Source: Amoebophrya sp. AT5.2 | Taxonomy: Eukaryota; Sar; Dinophyceae; Syndiniales; Amoebophryaceae | Reading direction: 5' to 3' | Assembly (NCBI GenBank): GCA_005223375.1 | Contig: RXOD01005062.1 | Location: forward strand, 1 to 16,134 | DNA length: 16,134 nt | Translations under genes and position numbers: made by a program | Notes under the pieces: model-generated | The model's input: only the letters and a program-made list of their open reading frames with translations | Database searches by the model: none | What the model was told of the DNA's origin: nothing | Shown: piece by piece, positions 8,901 to 16,134 of the stretch | Layout: every line of letters begins with the position of its first letter | How positions within the stretch are numbered: position 1 is the first letter of the stretch

Positions 8901-11180
8901 ATGTCAGCCTTTCTGACGTCGGCGTACACGGTGGTTTCCGCCAGTGCCAACTTGGTGATTGGTACCAAGCAGATGACCGACAAGGCCCGTCGTTTTTTCG
9001 ACGCCGACAACACGTACTCGTCGAGCTCCCAGAAGTACAGCAAGGAGGTGATGCGGAAGGTGTTCGCGCTGCAAACGAGGTTCGACTGCCTCTTGTTGCC
9101 GCTCAACGAGCTCCTGCTGTGGTCGGTGGACAAGGACTCCGCGGTGCACAACATCCTGATCAACGCCATGAGTCTGGTGCAGACGGTCGCCCTCTTTTTG
9201 AACGAGCGCTGGGATCTTCATGGCAGCGAGGGTCTAGACAGTGGCGACGAGATGGGGGGGACGGAGATGGGAGGGGGTAAGACGGAGATGGGCAAGACGG
9301 ATCATCTCGGGAAGCAGGGGGGCGGCGGTCCTCTCGGCGGTGGCCAAGGATTGCTGGCGTCACCGCGCGGCGGAGGAGCGGGCCACGGCACCTCCGGGGC
9401 GGCCGAGGACGTGATGGAGAATTTGGACTTCTACCTGCGGGAGCTTGACTTCGCGGCGCAGAGCGTCACAATGGCCCTCACCATGATTAAGCGGACTGAC
9501 ACGACACCAGCGCCATCTCCTAGTATGGCAGCAACTGCAGCAGGTCCGCCGCATAAACATTCAGAGCTGCGTTCTTCTCGCGGGGGCTTCTTCGGCCTGG
9601 GCGCCGGCGGCGGTACGTCTACAGGAACAACAACTTCCTCGAGTTCTGCTGCTGGTGGTGCTGCCGGGGCGGCTGCGGGTGCGGCAGTAGGGGCTGCAGA
9701 CGAAATGTTGAGTCTGAATGCGGTGAAGCCAATATCCCCATCGGCGCTGGTGAAGGCGAGTCGCCGCATTCAGGAGGTCGCCGCAGTTGCCGGTGGCGGC
9801 GAACTCTGTGTCGCCATGGGCAACATGTCCGTCAACGGTGAGGCCCCTTATCCTGCCCGCATGAAAATCTTGATGCAGAACAAGTGCTTTCAGCTCCGCA
9901 TCGACCCAATCGGCACAGGAGGGGGATTGGTGTTCGAAGCAGGTGCTGCGCCGGCGGCACGCTCCGTGCAGTTCCCCATATCCGTTGCGCTTAATTTCGA
10001 ACTCAGCGTTGTGGGTCCCGTACCTGCTGCGAATGGCCAACAGCCCAACGCGGCAAATCCAAATACTTCGGTACTCGAGAAGCAGGTGGCGCTTTCGTTT
10101 TCCGAATCCGGGCTTTCGTCGGTCACCTCCGAACCAGGTTCATCGAACCTCCTCGCACCTCAGTTATCCGCGGCATCCTTTGACGACGAAACTGGCTTCG
10201 AACTGCTGGAGAAGACCAACCGCATTTCAATCGGCGCGAATAATATGCGGACGGACTACCGGTTTGGCTTCGACTACACCAACCAGCTCACACCAATCGA
10301 GTTCTTCTACACCGCCCGCCTGTGCACTACGGCCGACCCCACGAGTGGGTACCACAGAAGCAGCGCGGTGGCCATGTCCCCTGGCGGCGCGCCCGCGCGG
10401 GGAAGCTCCAGTACGACGCAAGCGCGGGACGTGCTTAACCCGTGCTTCCGAGGAGTGCGACTGCCGTTTCTCTCGCTCCCGGACGAGTGCCTCGTGCAGC
10501 TGCTGCAAACAAAGGCGCTCATAAAAGGACCACCAGCTGCTTCGCCTACTTCGTCGACGGCTGGTGGTAAGGACGATGGTGTTGAAAAAGATCATTATGG
10601 GGCAACGCATCAACCGGCGCGGGACGAACAACTGCTTGCAGGAGCGAGTCGGACTTCGTGGGGGAGCCACACCAGCCGCAGTCCAGACAAGCAGGCCCTG
10701 GTGCCGGCCCCAGGCGGGCCAGTGCCGGTAGCTGGGGCAGGAGCTGAAGATGGAAAAATAAGAAGAGATGGTGGAGGTGGAGGTGGTCCAGCTGATAACC
10801 ACGTGCTGGAGGAGTTCGCTACGGAGGACGAGTTTGAAATCGAGGACGCTATGGCTGCGGGAGCAGCAGCTACTGCTGGTGGATCTTCTGCGGCTACAAA
10901 CCAAACAGCGTCGGGTGGCGACGAAAACGAGGACGAGCAGGACGACAACCGGTTTCTGGACGCGAGTGAGTTGACAGTGCGTTCGAAAGAAGACGAGCAG
11001 ACCTTGAGCGGGAGCTGTGCGTCATCGGGGTCCGCGTCATCAGCCCCTGGCCTGGATGCAGTCGCAGGAGCCGCTGGAACTTCCTCTTCTTTCTCCAAAG
11101 GAAAAGGCGAAACGAAAACCAAAGTGCTCAAGCCCGTAAAATCCATCGAAGTGCCGTCATCGGCACAAATGTGGGACTGA
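8901..11180 (+). CDS. Unrecognised 759-aa protein: helical N-terminus, beta-rich core, acidic tail
   Basis: I do not recognise the family. Residues 1-105 are mostly helical, with a long hydrophobic/amphipathic stretch (DCLLLPLNELLLWSVDKD, then INAMSLVQTVALFLNERW). A Gly/Met-rich insert (110-168) contains imperfect repeats. A further helix pair lies at 170-198 (ENLDFYLRELDFAAQSVTMA). Residues 230-270 are Gly/Ser/Ala low complexity. After SPSALVKASRRIQEVAA (279-295) comes a beta-rich region, about 300-475, with alternating hydrophobics (GELCVAMGNMSV, MKILMQNKCFQLRI, ISVALNFELSVV, YRFGFDYTNQ). Residues 515-540 form a conserved-looking FRGVRLPFLSLPDECLVQLL. The rest is Ser/Gly-rich with an acidic patch near 635-655. 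No signal peptide or clear transmembrane span is seen. ATG 8901 is chosen because the conserved-looking N-terminus starts there. The codon use matches the neighbouring genes, so it is a real gene of unknown role. Confidence 0.75.
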   Translation: MSAFLTSAYTVVSASANLVIGTKQMTDKARRFFDADNTYSSSSQKYSKEVMRKVFALQTRFDCLLLPLNELLLWSVDKDSAVHNILINAMSLVQTVALFLNERWDLHGSEGLDSGDEMGGTEMGGGKTEMGKTDHLGKQGGGGPLGGGQGLLASPRGGGAGHGTSGAAEDVMENLDFYLRELDFAAQSVTMALTMIKRTDTTPAPSPSMAATAAGPPHKHSELRSSRGGFFGLGAGGGTSTGTTTSSSSAAGGAAGAAAGAAVGAADEMLSLNAVKPISPSALVKASRRIQEVAAVAGGGELCVAMGNMSVNGEAPYPARMKILMQNKCFQLRIDPIGTGGGLVFEAGAAPAARSVQFPISVALNFELSVVGPVPAANGQQPNAANPNTSVLEKQVALSFSESGLSSVTSEPGSSNLLAPQLSAASFDDETGFELLEKTNRISIGANNMRTDYRFGFDYTNQLTPIEFFYTARLCTTADPTSGYHRSSAVAMSPGGAPARGSSSTTQARDVLNPCFRGVRLPFLSLPDECLVQLLQTKALIKGPPAASPTSSTAGGKDDGVEKDHYGATHQPARDEQLLAGASRTSWGSHTSRSPDKQALVPAPGGPVPVAGAGAEDGKIRRDGGGGGGPADNHVLEEFATEDEFEIEDAMAAGAAATAGGSSAATNQTASGGDENEDEQDDNRFLDASELTVRSKEDEQTLSGSCASSGSASSAPGLDAVAGAAGTSSSFSKGKGETKTKVLKPVKSIEVPSSAQMWD
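9245..9300 (+). repeat. Small coding minisatellite (GACGGAGATGGG-type units)
   Basis: Three imperfect copies of a GACG(G)AGATGGG unit with G-rich spacers encode EMGGTEMGGGKTEMGKT in the 759-aa protein. It lies inside the Gly-rich insert between two helical blocks. Such tracts often vary in copy number between strains; that is expected, not shown here. Confidence 0.5.
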
Positions 11181-11763
11181 CACTGAACATGTTTCTGCTC
11201 TTTCTTTCTTGAAGGGATGAAGTAAAACAGATTTGTTTTCATCCGCGAACCAAATTTGAAGCAAGCTGGCGCGAGGGCTTGCACTATAGCGCGGCTATCA
11301 CGACTATGTTGACAAAGAAACTAGCAGGCATCAGCTGAGTTCGTGCCAGCGCGTTGCTGCCATCGTGTCACTCGTCATCGTCAACCTACCCAGACCTCGG
11401 ACACATTTGACTCAGCATGCAGTTCGCGTCTCGATTGCAAACAACAGATCCACTGCGGCGCCGCGTCCGTCTCTGCGACGATGGCGTCTTTTCCCTTCTG
11501 CGTTTTTTCACGATCGACGTGGCGACGGAGATCTGCGACTGCATCAGAGATTTTCTAACGATGAAGATTCATTGGTGAAAAAGAGCGCTTCAATTCCTGT
11601 GAAAAGATACTTTATACTCACAACCCCACTAGCACTTCGACTGCGTGTTAGAAGGGTAGTCAGACATAGACATTTACAATTTCGATTTGCATCCCCTCCG
11701 CGACTGCTCCGTCCTTTCCGGCCAAGCAGCACCAGTGAAGAATTCCAATCGGAACAGCAAAAA
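11181..11763. other. Spacer and 5' leader upstream of PEX11
   Basis: A 583-base stretch without a supported independent gene. From about 11365 the PEX11 frame is open upstream of the ATG for roughly 133 codons, but no in-frame ATG occurs there, and the implied peptide is Arg/His/Pro-rich with mixed codon endings. I treat it as leader or promoter sequence. Out-of-frame ATGs occur near 11418, 11481 and 11561. Confidence 0.5.
11692..11729 (+). promoter_or_regulatory. Candidate (trans-)splice acceptor for PEX11
   Basis: A long C/T-rich stretch (CCCCTCCGCGACTGCTCCG, then TCCTTTCCGGCCAAGCAG) ends in AG at 11728-11729, leaving a 34-base leader before the ATG at 11764. Further AGs at 11734 and 11756 are possible alternatives. 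Use of this acceptor would remove all the upstream out-of-frame ATGs, which supports it. Confidence 0.4.
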
Positions 11764-12507
11764 ATGTCACTCGTCGACGTTCTCCTTACGGTGCCGCTCA
11801 CGAATGGCGCGAGCGTGGACGTCGACGTGATGAACAAGTTCATCAAGCACGCAATTGTGCGCGAAAAGGCCCTCAAGATCGTCCAGTACGTCACTCGCAT
11901 TGTCGGGTACTACGCCAAGCGGCGCAAGTTCACAAGTGTGGACAAGCATTTTAACGCCGTGTCGAAGCAGCTGTCGCTCGCGCGCCGGTGCTTCAAGTTC
12001 CTCCGCTGGTTCAAGCATTTTCTGGACTACCGACAAGCGGTGGGGATGCCCCCGCCGCTCAAGTACCTGTTCCTGGGCCAGTTCTGGCTGAACCTGGTAG
12101 CGGACCTCGCGGAGGACCTCACGTCGCTGCAGAAGCTGAAAATCCTCCCCGCGAATTGGCTTCCCGAAAAAACAGAGCTGTACGCGAACTACTGCCAGCT
12201 GCCCCTGGCGTTCGTGGAAGTCGCGGTCGCCGTGCTGAAACGGCAGATGATCGACGCGAGCGGGGCGGCGCCCGGGTCAAAGACCGCGCTGAAGGCGACA
12301 ATGGCAAATTTGGAGATCGTGAAATACCTGGCCGACATCGGAAAGGGCGTATTCGACTGCGAGCTGAGCTTCGCGCGCGAGGACGTTTTTCTCTGGAGCG
12401 GACTGGTGGCGGGAGCACTCACCACGCACAAAAACATGGTCAAGATCGTGGGAGTCAAACCCCTACCGGCAATCGCAGACGCAGCGGGTAAAGCAGCGAA
12501 GGAGTGA
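11764..12507 (+). CDS. PEX11: Peroxisomal membrane protein PEX11 (peroxisome elongation/division)
   Basis: A 247-aa protein, the usual size of the family. PEX11 inserts an amphipathic helix into the peroxisomal membrane, curves and elongates it, and helps recruit the fission machinery. Visible family hallmarks are the N-terminal REKALKIVQYVTRIVGYYA (33-51) and the positively charged amphipathic helix SKQLSLARRCFKFLRWFKH (67-85). There is a central hydrophobic stretch, YLFLGQFWLNLVADLAEDLT (101-120), and a C-terminal hydrophobic segment near 208-222 (VFLWSGLVAGALTTH) followed by a short basic tail (KAAKE) rather than a KKxx signal. The ATG at 11764 is the first in-frame ATG of a much longer open frame and coincides with the start of family similarity, so it decides the start. 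No intron is needed. It is the one firmly identified gene in the window and implies that the organism has peroxisomes. Confidence 0.92.
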   Translation: MSLVDVLLTVPLTNGASVDVDVMNKFIKHAIVREKALKIVQYVTRIVGYYAKRRKFTSVDKHFNAVSKQLSLARRCFKFLRWFKHFLDYRQAVGMPPPLKYLFLGQFWLNLVADLAEDLTSLQKLKILPANWLPEKTELYANYCQLPLAFVEVAVAVLKRQMIDASGAAPGSKTALKATMANLEIVKYLADIGKGVFDCELSFAREDVFLWSGLVAGALTTHKNMVKIVGVKPLPAIADAAGKAAKE

Positions 12508-13152
12508 GACCAGGAAATACATTTTGTACACGAGCAGGTTTTCGTAGGAGGAAACCGGCGAGCGAGTGCGAGAAGCTGTGGAGGCCAACTTCTCCCTCTG
12601 TCTTCTACTCCGGCAGAAGTTCTAGAGTGGTAGACACAATCACAAAGAGGAGTAGAACTCCCTTGTTCAGCTTTTCCTTTTCCTGTACACCGAAACAAAG
12701 CGAACTCACGAGTGGAACCACTTCCGCACGCGCTCCCACTCCGCCTGAGCTTGTTGAGCAATTATGTCTGATATCATTGAGCCTTCTTTGATGTTGTTGG
12801 AGCATGTGCATGATGCCTATGTGTATGTCGATGATAAAATAAAAGAGAGCTGAGCAATGAAATTGCGGTCGCCGTGCAGGAGAAGTGCCAGATGATCAAA
12901 AAAGGTATAAGCTTCAGCTTTTTGCCGTTATGGTGGTCTTCGGCCGAACTACTAGTAAAGATACTATATCTTCATCTTCATTGTCATTCTACAACGGACG
13001 GGACGAACGCGCAACTGCAAGTGAGTCGTGACAATCACCGTCGGTCGTGAGCTAGTTGTGCTGAACTCTTTATTTTATTTGTTGAGATTTCTTTTTCGGT
13101 GTGATTTGATACCATTTTTCCGGTCTAGTCGGTGGTCGGATCGTGACAAACT

Positions 13153-13193
13153 GTACGTGTACCGGTACCATGCTCATGGACCTGGTCCTGTAC
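13153..13193. repeat. Imperfect inverted repeat / hairpin
   Basis: The left arm GTACGTGTACCGGTACCATG (13153-13172) and the right arm CATGGACCTGGTCCTGTAC (13175-13193) are near-complementary across a two-base CT spacer. The blocks GTAC, ACC, GGT and CCATG pair, interrupted by one or two unpaired bases each. A transcript would form a hairpin of about 16-18 pairs. It lies mid-spacer, about 650 bases after PEX11 and 490 before the next ATG. Confidence 0.6.
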
Positions 13194-13580
13194 TAAGAAA
13201 GTACTACCCGTTGTGAAATTATAGCTGCTCCCTGCCCGTGATCTTTTAGAGGTGATGCTAGTCGTGATCCTCGTGTATGTCTGCTTCTAGATACGAATTT
13301 GAATCTTCATCATCAATCTCGCAGAAGTATAAACCAACCACGAACGCCGGGTTTCCTATGCTTTCTCTGGATGCTCGCTTCTTCTACTTCTATATGTTTG
13401 TCCGTCGAAATTTGAATTTTACGTCCTTCCTTGCTCTTTAGTGGTTTCCCGCTCCAGATCCACTAAGTACCAACTCTACTCAATCAGTCTCAGACTCATT
13501 CTCAATCTCTTCATGCATTTGCATTATTAGCTCTGCAAGAATTCAGGAACGGACGCATCGTTTCATTTTGTTCAATGACC

Positions 13581-13600
13581 GTACTAATTTCACGTACTAG
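13581..13600 (+). promoter_or_regulatory. Candidate branch site and (trans-)splice acceptor for the right-edge gene
   Basis: GTACTAATTTCACGTACTAG contains a near-consensus branch site (TACTAAT) followed about 13 bases later by AG at 13599-13600, 79 bases before the ATG at 13680. Another AG at 13619-13620 (CTCGACGCAG) could also serve. No upstream ATG lies between 13600 and 13680. Confidence 0.35.
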
Positions 13601-13679
13601 GCAATTGCATCTCGACGCAGACCTAGGGCTTGTTTAACGTTAAGCGAAAAACCACCCGCAAGTCCGTGCTCGTCGCAGC

Positions 13680-16134
13680 ATGTCGTGGTTTTCTCGGTCA
13701 CCCGCAGTCGTCTCGGCGGCGGCTGACAAAGACCCCGCGACTAGCGCCAGCAGCCATACCCCGCCACTCTCCTCGGCCCCCAGCATTTTCGGCGGCACCA
13801 ACGTGCTTGGCGGAGGTTCATGCGCACCGGCAACGGGCCTCTCTCACGACCTCGCCACGTACGCATCGAAGAAATCCGGCAGTAAGGAGACCAACTTCGG
13901 CGTGTTGAAGTTGCCGGAACCGAACGCGGCTGAGGAGCTGGTTCGCACCACCTCGCACGTTTTGGATGCGAACCTGTTGCGCATCGAGGAGAGGGTTTTG
14001 AAGATTCGCGCCGGGCGAGGAAACAACCCCAGCGCCAGGCTGCTCGCGGAAGAAGCCAGTGCCCTACTGGCGTGCAAGCAGGAGAAGGAAAAGGACGCCG
14101 AGTTTGGAGAGTTCGCGAGCCTTGAGGCCTGGGACAAGAAGCTGAGTGACGAAAACACCTTGTTTCTGGCAGTGGAGCAGATGGCACAACGAGACACATC
14201 GTCTGCAGTGAACAAGATGAACGTGGGGGCGTGCTGCGCAGCGAGAGTAAGTCTGCACGGTTTCGGGGGTGTGGCTGCTGCAGCGGCTTCAGAGGGTGGT
14301 GGTCTGCAGAACACTTCTGCTGCCGAAGCGTGTGCGAACTTGTTTTCCGACGGCTCTGAGACCGAAGAATGGGAGTTGGTGGCTCCGAAAAATAGCGACG
14401 CGGAAGAGGAGATCGAGATGTCGACCAAAAATGTCGCTTCCGCGCCCACGACCCTTCCAAACAAGCCAGTCGCGGCAAAAACTTCGAGCGCTGTAGATTT
14501 TTCCAGCCACTACGCGAGCACGTCCGCTTCTTTCTATGCTCCTTCGTCCAGCTCCATGTCCGCTCCGACTTCAGAAGGCAGAACTTCGCTGAAGGTAAAT
14601 CAAAAGAACGTCGCGGCGAGGGTACAACAACGACCGGCGTCATCTTCGACGTCAAGAACCAGCACCCAGCAGACCGGTAATGGTCTGAAGAAGAAGACTC
14701 TGGTCGTGGAGAAAATGCATGTGTTGCAGGGGATGGAGACTTTGGGCCTAGATATTCGCCTGGTAAACATGCTCCAGGACCTGGCAGAGGGAGAAAACGC
14801 GGACTTGTGGATGTTGTGCGAGTCGCAGACCGAGAAGGCCTACTGGAAGTGGAAGCTAAACGTCCAGGTTCCGGACAGTTATTCGAAGAGCGGCTCTTGT
14901 ACCTCCTCCGCGACGTCCTCGTCGCGTCGTGGCGGAGGCGGAGGTGTTGGAAATAGTAAAACGGCTGGGGTTCTTGCTGGAAGTGGTCCTGCTTTGCTGA
15001 CGAACTCGACGAAAGACCCCTTGCTCGGGGAGATCTACAACTACAACGACGCCTTTCCGGCGCTGCCAACATGTGCAGCTGGTTCCAGCAGCAGCAAGGG
15101 TGGACGAGATGAAGGAGAAAATCCAGCAGCACGCGGCCAGCTTGGAGGTGGAGGCGCCGCTAACAACTCCAGAAAACTCCCCGCGCGGTCGGCAGAGGGG
15201 GCGGGTACGACGACCTACGGCACGAGCTTTCTGTCTGGGAGCTTGTTTTTCGGCGGGAGCGGAGGAAGCACAAATGCAAACATCAAGCCACAGTCCCTGG
15301 GAAACAGGATGAAGGGAGCGAATAGCCGGGACCTGGAGCTGGAGACGCAGCCCCCTCTGCTGACGCAGCTGGTGGACGCTGCCGTCCTGCAGACGCGGCC
15401 GTTTGCCCTCTGCATCCGTCGACAACGGACGCCGACGCGGGCGGGACAACGCGTTACCTTTTCGCTCTCGCCGGTGACGTGCGTGGTGCCCGTTGGCGTT
15501 GCGGCCACCGACGAAACGGTGGACAAAAGTACTTCGGCGCTGCCCTCGAGCGCGAGTACCGGCGCGGGCGCCGCCCGTGGAGGGGGTGCCGCTTCTGGTG
15601 GCGCGTGTGCCGCCACGACAAATTCGAACAAACGGCCGCGGGTCGTGCCCTTTTCCGGCACCGCGCCGGGACCCGCCACAAGCAAAAGCGCGGCGGTTGT
15701 GAACGAGAATGGAGCCGCGTTATTTCCCGCCCCAAAGACATCGCCCATACCGCAGCGGAGTCCCCCCGCCCAAGTCCTGGAGGAAATTAACCAAAAAACA
15801 GCGAATGCCTTCCGGGGGAACACCGCATCAATACACGCGATTATAAGTAGTAGCCCTCCAAACAGCACCAATAATCCCAGCATCGGCGGATGCGGAACAA
15901 CAACGGCGGGAAGCATCAATCCGTTCCGTCCCCAGGCTCGCGTCGGAACGTCGCCGGCGAGTACTGCCAGCGCACTGCAGATCGTCGCTGCACAAAACCA
16001 GATAACGCAGGAAAATAAAGCTGCGTCTGGAGCAGCAGGAGCTAAAAAGAACCCCTTGCACGACAAGCGCGGCGAAAGTTCGGCTACGCCGGCACCAGCT
16101 CCTGCTGCTGGTGGGGCGATAAATGCGACGTCCG
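13680..16134 (+). CDS. Long Ser/Ala/Gly-rich protein, 818 codons open to window edge (3' partial)
   Basis: From the ATG at 13680 (MSWFSRSP...) the frame has no stop to the last base: 818 complete codons. I read every codon across this span. Residues about 82-172 are helical/coiled-coil-like (LRIEERVLKIRAG, EEASALLACKQEKEKDAEFG). Residues 346-395 form a compact segment (MHVLQGMETLGLDIRLVNML, then WMLCESQ and AYWKWKLN), whose YWKWKL ending faintly recalls a SURP (RNA-processing) domain. A YNDAFPALP motif (455-463) resembles the DFPALP motif of CNOT2-like proteins. Everything else is low complexity with occasional NPF and FGG motifs. A GTAAGT at 14247 is a possible donor but the frame continues through it. 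Long minus-strand frames (13741-15132, 15215-16066) are Cys/Ser/Arg-rich shadows. Function is unknown; an RNA-related role is only a hint. Confidence 0.78.
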   Translation, partial: MSWFSRSPAVVSAAADKDPATSASSHTPPLSSAPSIFGGTNVLGGGSCAPATGLSHDLATYASKKSGSKETNFGVLKLPEPNAAEELVRTTSHVLDANLLRIEERVLKIRAGRGNNPSARLLAEEASALLACKQEKEKDAEFGEFASLEAWDKKLSDENTLFLAVEQMAQRDTSSAVNKMNVGACCAARVSLHGFGGVAAAAASEGGGLQNTSAAEACANLFSDGSETEEWELVAPKNSDAEEEIEMSTKNVASAPTTLPNKPVAAKTSSAVDFSSHYASTSASFYAPSSSSMSAPTSEGRTSLKVNQKNVAARVQQRPASSSTSRTSTQQTGNGLKKKTLVVEKMHVLQGMETLGLDIRLVNMLQDLAEGENADLWMLCESQTEKAYWKWKLNVQVPDSYSKSGSCTSSATSSSRRGGGGGVGNSKTAGVLAGSGPALLTNSTKDPLLGEIYNYNDAFPALPTCAAGSSSSKGGRDEGENPAARGQLGGGGAANNSRKLPARSAEGAGTTTYGTSFLSGSLFFGGSGGSTNANIKPQSLGNRMKGANSRDLELETQPPLLTQLVDAAVLQTRPFALCIRRQRTPTRAGQRVTFSLSPVTCVVPVGVAATDETVDKSTSALPSSASTGAGAARGGGAASGGACAATTNSNKRPRVVPFSGTAPGPATSKSAAVVNENGAALFPAPKTSPIPQRSPPAQVLEEINQKTANAFRGNTASIHAIISSSPPNSTNNPSIGGCGTTTAGSINPFRPQARVGTSPASTASALQIVAAQNQITQENKAASGAAGAKKNPLHDKRGESSATPAPAPAAGGAINATS

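Larger units (their letters stand above)
12508..13679. other. Long AT-richer intergenic spacer
   Basis: A 1.17-kb stretch, clearly AT-richer than the genes, with only short frames (60-95 codons) and no recognisable protein. It contains an AATAAA at 12838-12843, about 330 bases after the PEX11 stop and a possible but distant polyadenylation signal. It also contains a strong hairpin at 13153-13193, T/CTT-rich runs between 13290 and 13520, and a branch-site/acceptor-like element at 13581-13600. No tRNA, rRNA or spliced-leader gene is visible. Confidence 0.5.

Noticed and set aside
13741..15132. 463-codon minus-strand open frame
   Set aside because: It lies wholly opposite the longer + frame from 13680. 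Its product is Cys/Ser/Arg-rich without any domain pattern, typical of a shadow in GC-rich coding DNA.
15215..16066. 283-codon minus-strand frame with hydrophobic stretches resembling membrane spans
   Set aside because: Antisense to Ala/Gly/Ser-rich codons, which read as Ala/Pro/Leu/Val on the other strand. The apparent spans follow from composition, and the + frame is continuous here.
1..16134. tRNA, rRNA, CRISPR array, spliced-leader RNA gene or relict leader sequence
   Set aside because: Scanned for T-loop-like GTTCRA motifs in context, regular spaced repeats, and the dinoflagellate leader core TTTTGGCTCAAG. None was found by eye.
1..16134. Bacterial or phage origin
   Set aside because: Large spacers, no ribosome-binding sites before starts, a gene needing an intron, and a eukaryote-only PEX11 argue against it.

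Overview
The window looks like nuclear DNA of a GC-rich protist, not a bacterium. Long open frames rich in Gly, Ala, Ser and Arg are separated by 0.6-1.2 kb of AT-richer spacer. I see no Shine-Dalgarno/operon organisation, and one gene is best explained with an intron. One gene is a clear peroxisomal PEX11, and another carries a PH-like fold resembling alveolate ISP proteins. All six genes lie on the + strand, and pyrimidine-rich AG acceptors precede most start codons. Together this suggests an alveolate, most likely a dinoflagellate-type genome with unidirectional gene arrays and spliced-leader trans-splicing. A compact, intron-poor genome such as that of the parasitic syndinian Amoebophrya would fit. 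This placement is inference; no rRNA or spliced-leader gene is present to confirm it.

Layout, left to right: (1) the 3' end of a gene entering from the left (to 395); (2) a 567-aa protein with a disordered N-terminal half and a PH-like/ISP-like C-terminal domain (1074-2777), preceded by a three-codon upstream ORF; (3) a 1430-aa helical-repeat scaffold with long acidic/disordered linkers, made of two exons (3718-8266, intron about 3953-4208) and with an ambiguous 5' end; (4) a 759-aa protein of unknown family with a helical N-terminus, a beta-rich centre and an acidic tail (8901-11180); (5) PEX11, 247 aa (11764-12507); (6) a long Ser/Ala/Gly-rich protein starting at 13680 whose frame stays open for 818 codons to the right edge. 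Gene 6 is easy to miss because no stop codon lies inside the window, and the long minus-strand frames opposite it are shadows.

The spacers hold no tRNA, rRNA or CRISPR that I can recognise. They contain candidate trans-splice acceptors, a T9 tract, a strong imperfect hairpin at 13153-13193, a patch of small inverted repeats at 3056-3228 and one AATAAA.

The genes do not form an evident pathway. PEX11 acts at peroxisomes, the PH-like protein probably at a membrane or the cortex, and the others are lineage-specific proteins of unknown role. I did not find a convincing new multi-gene system. The best leads are the missed right-edge gene, the alternative 5' exon and uncertain intron of the scaffold gene, and two apparently undescribed protein families.
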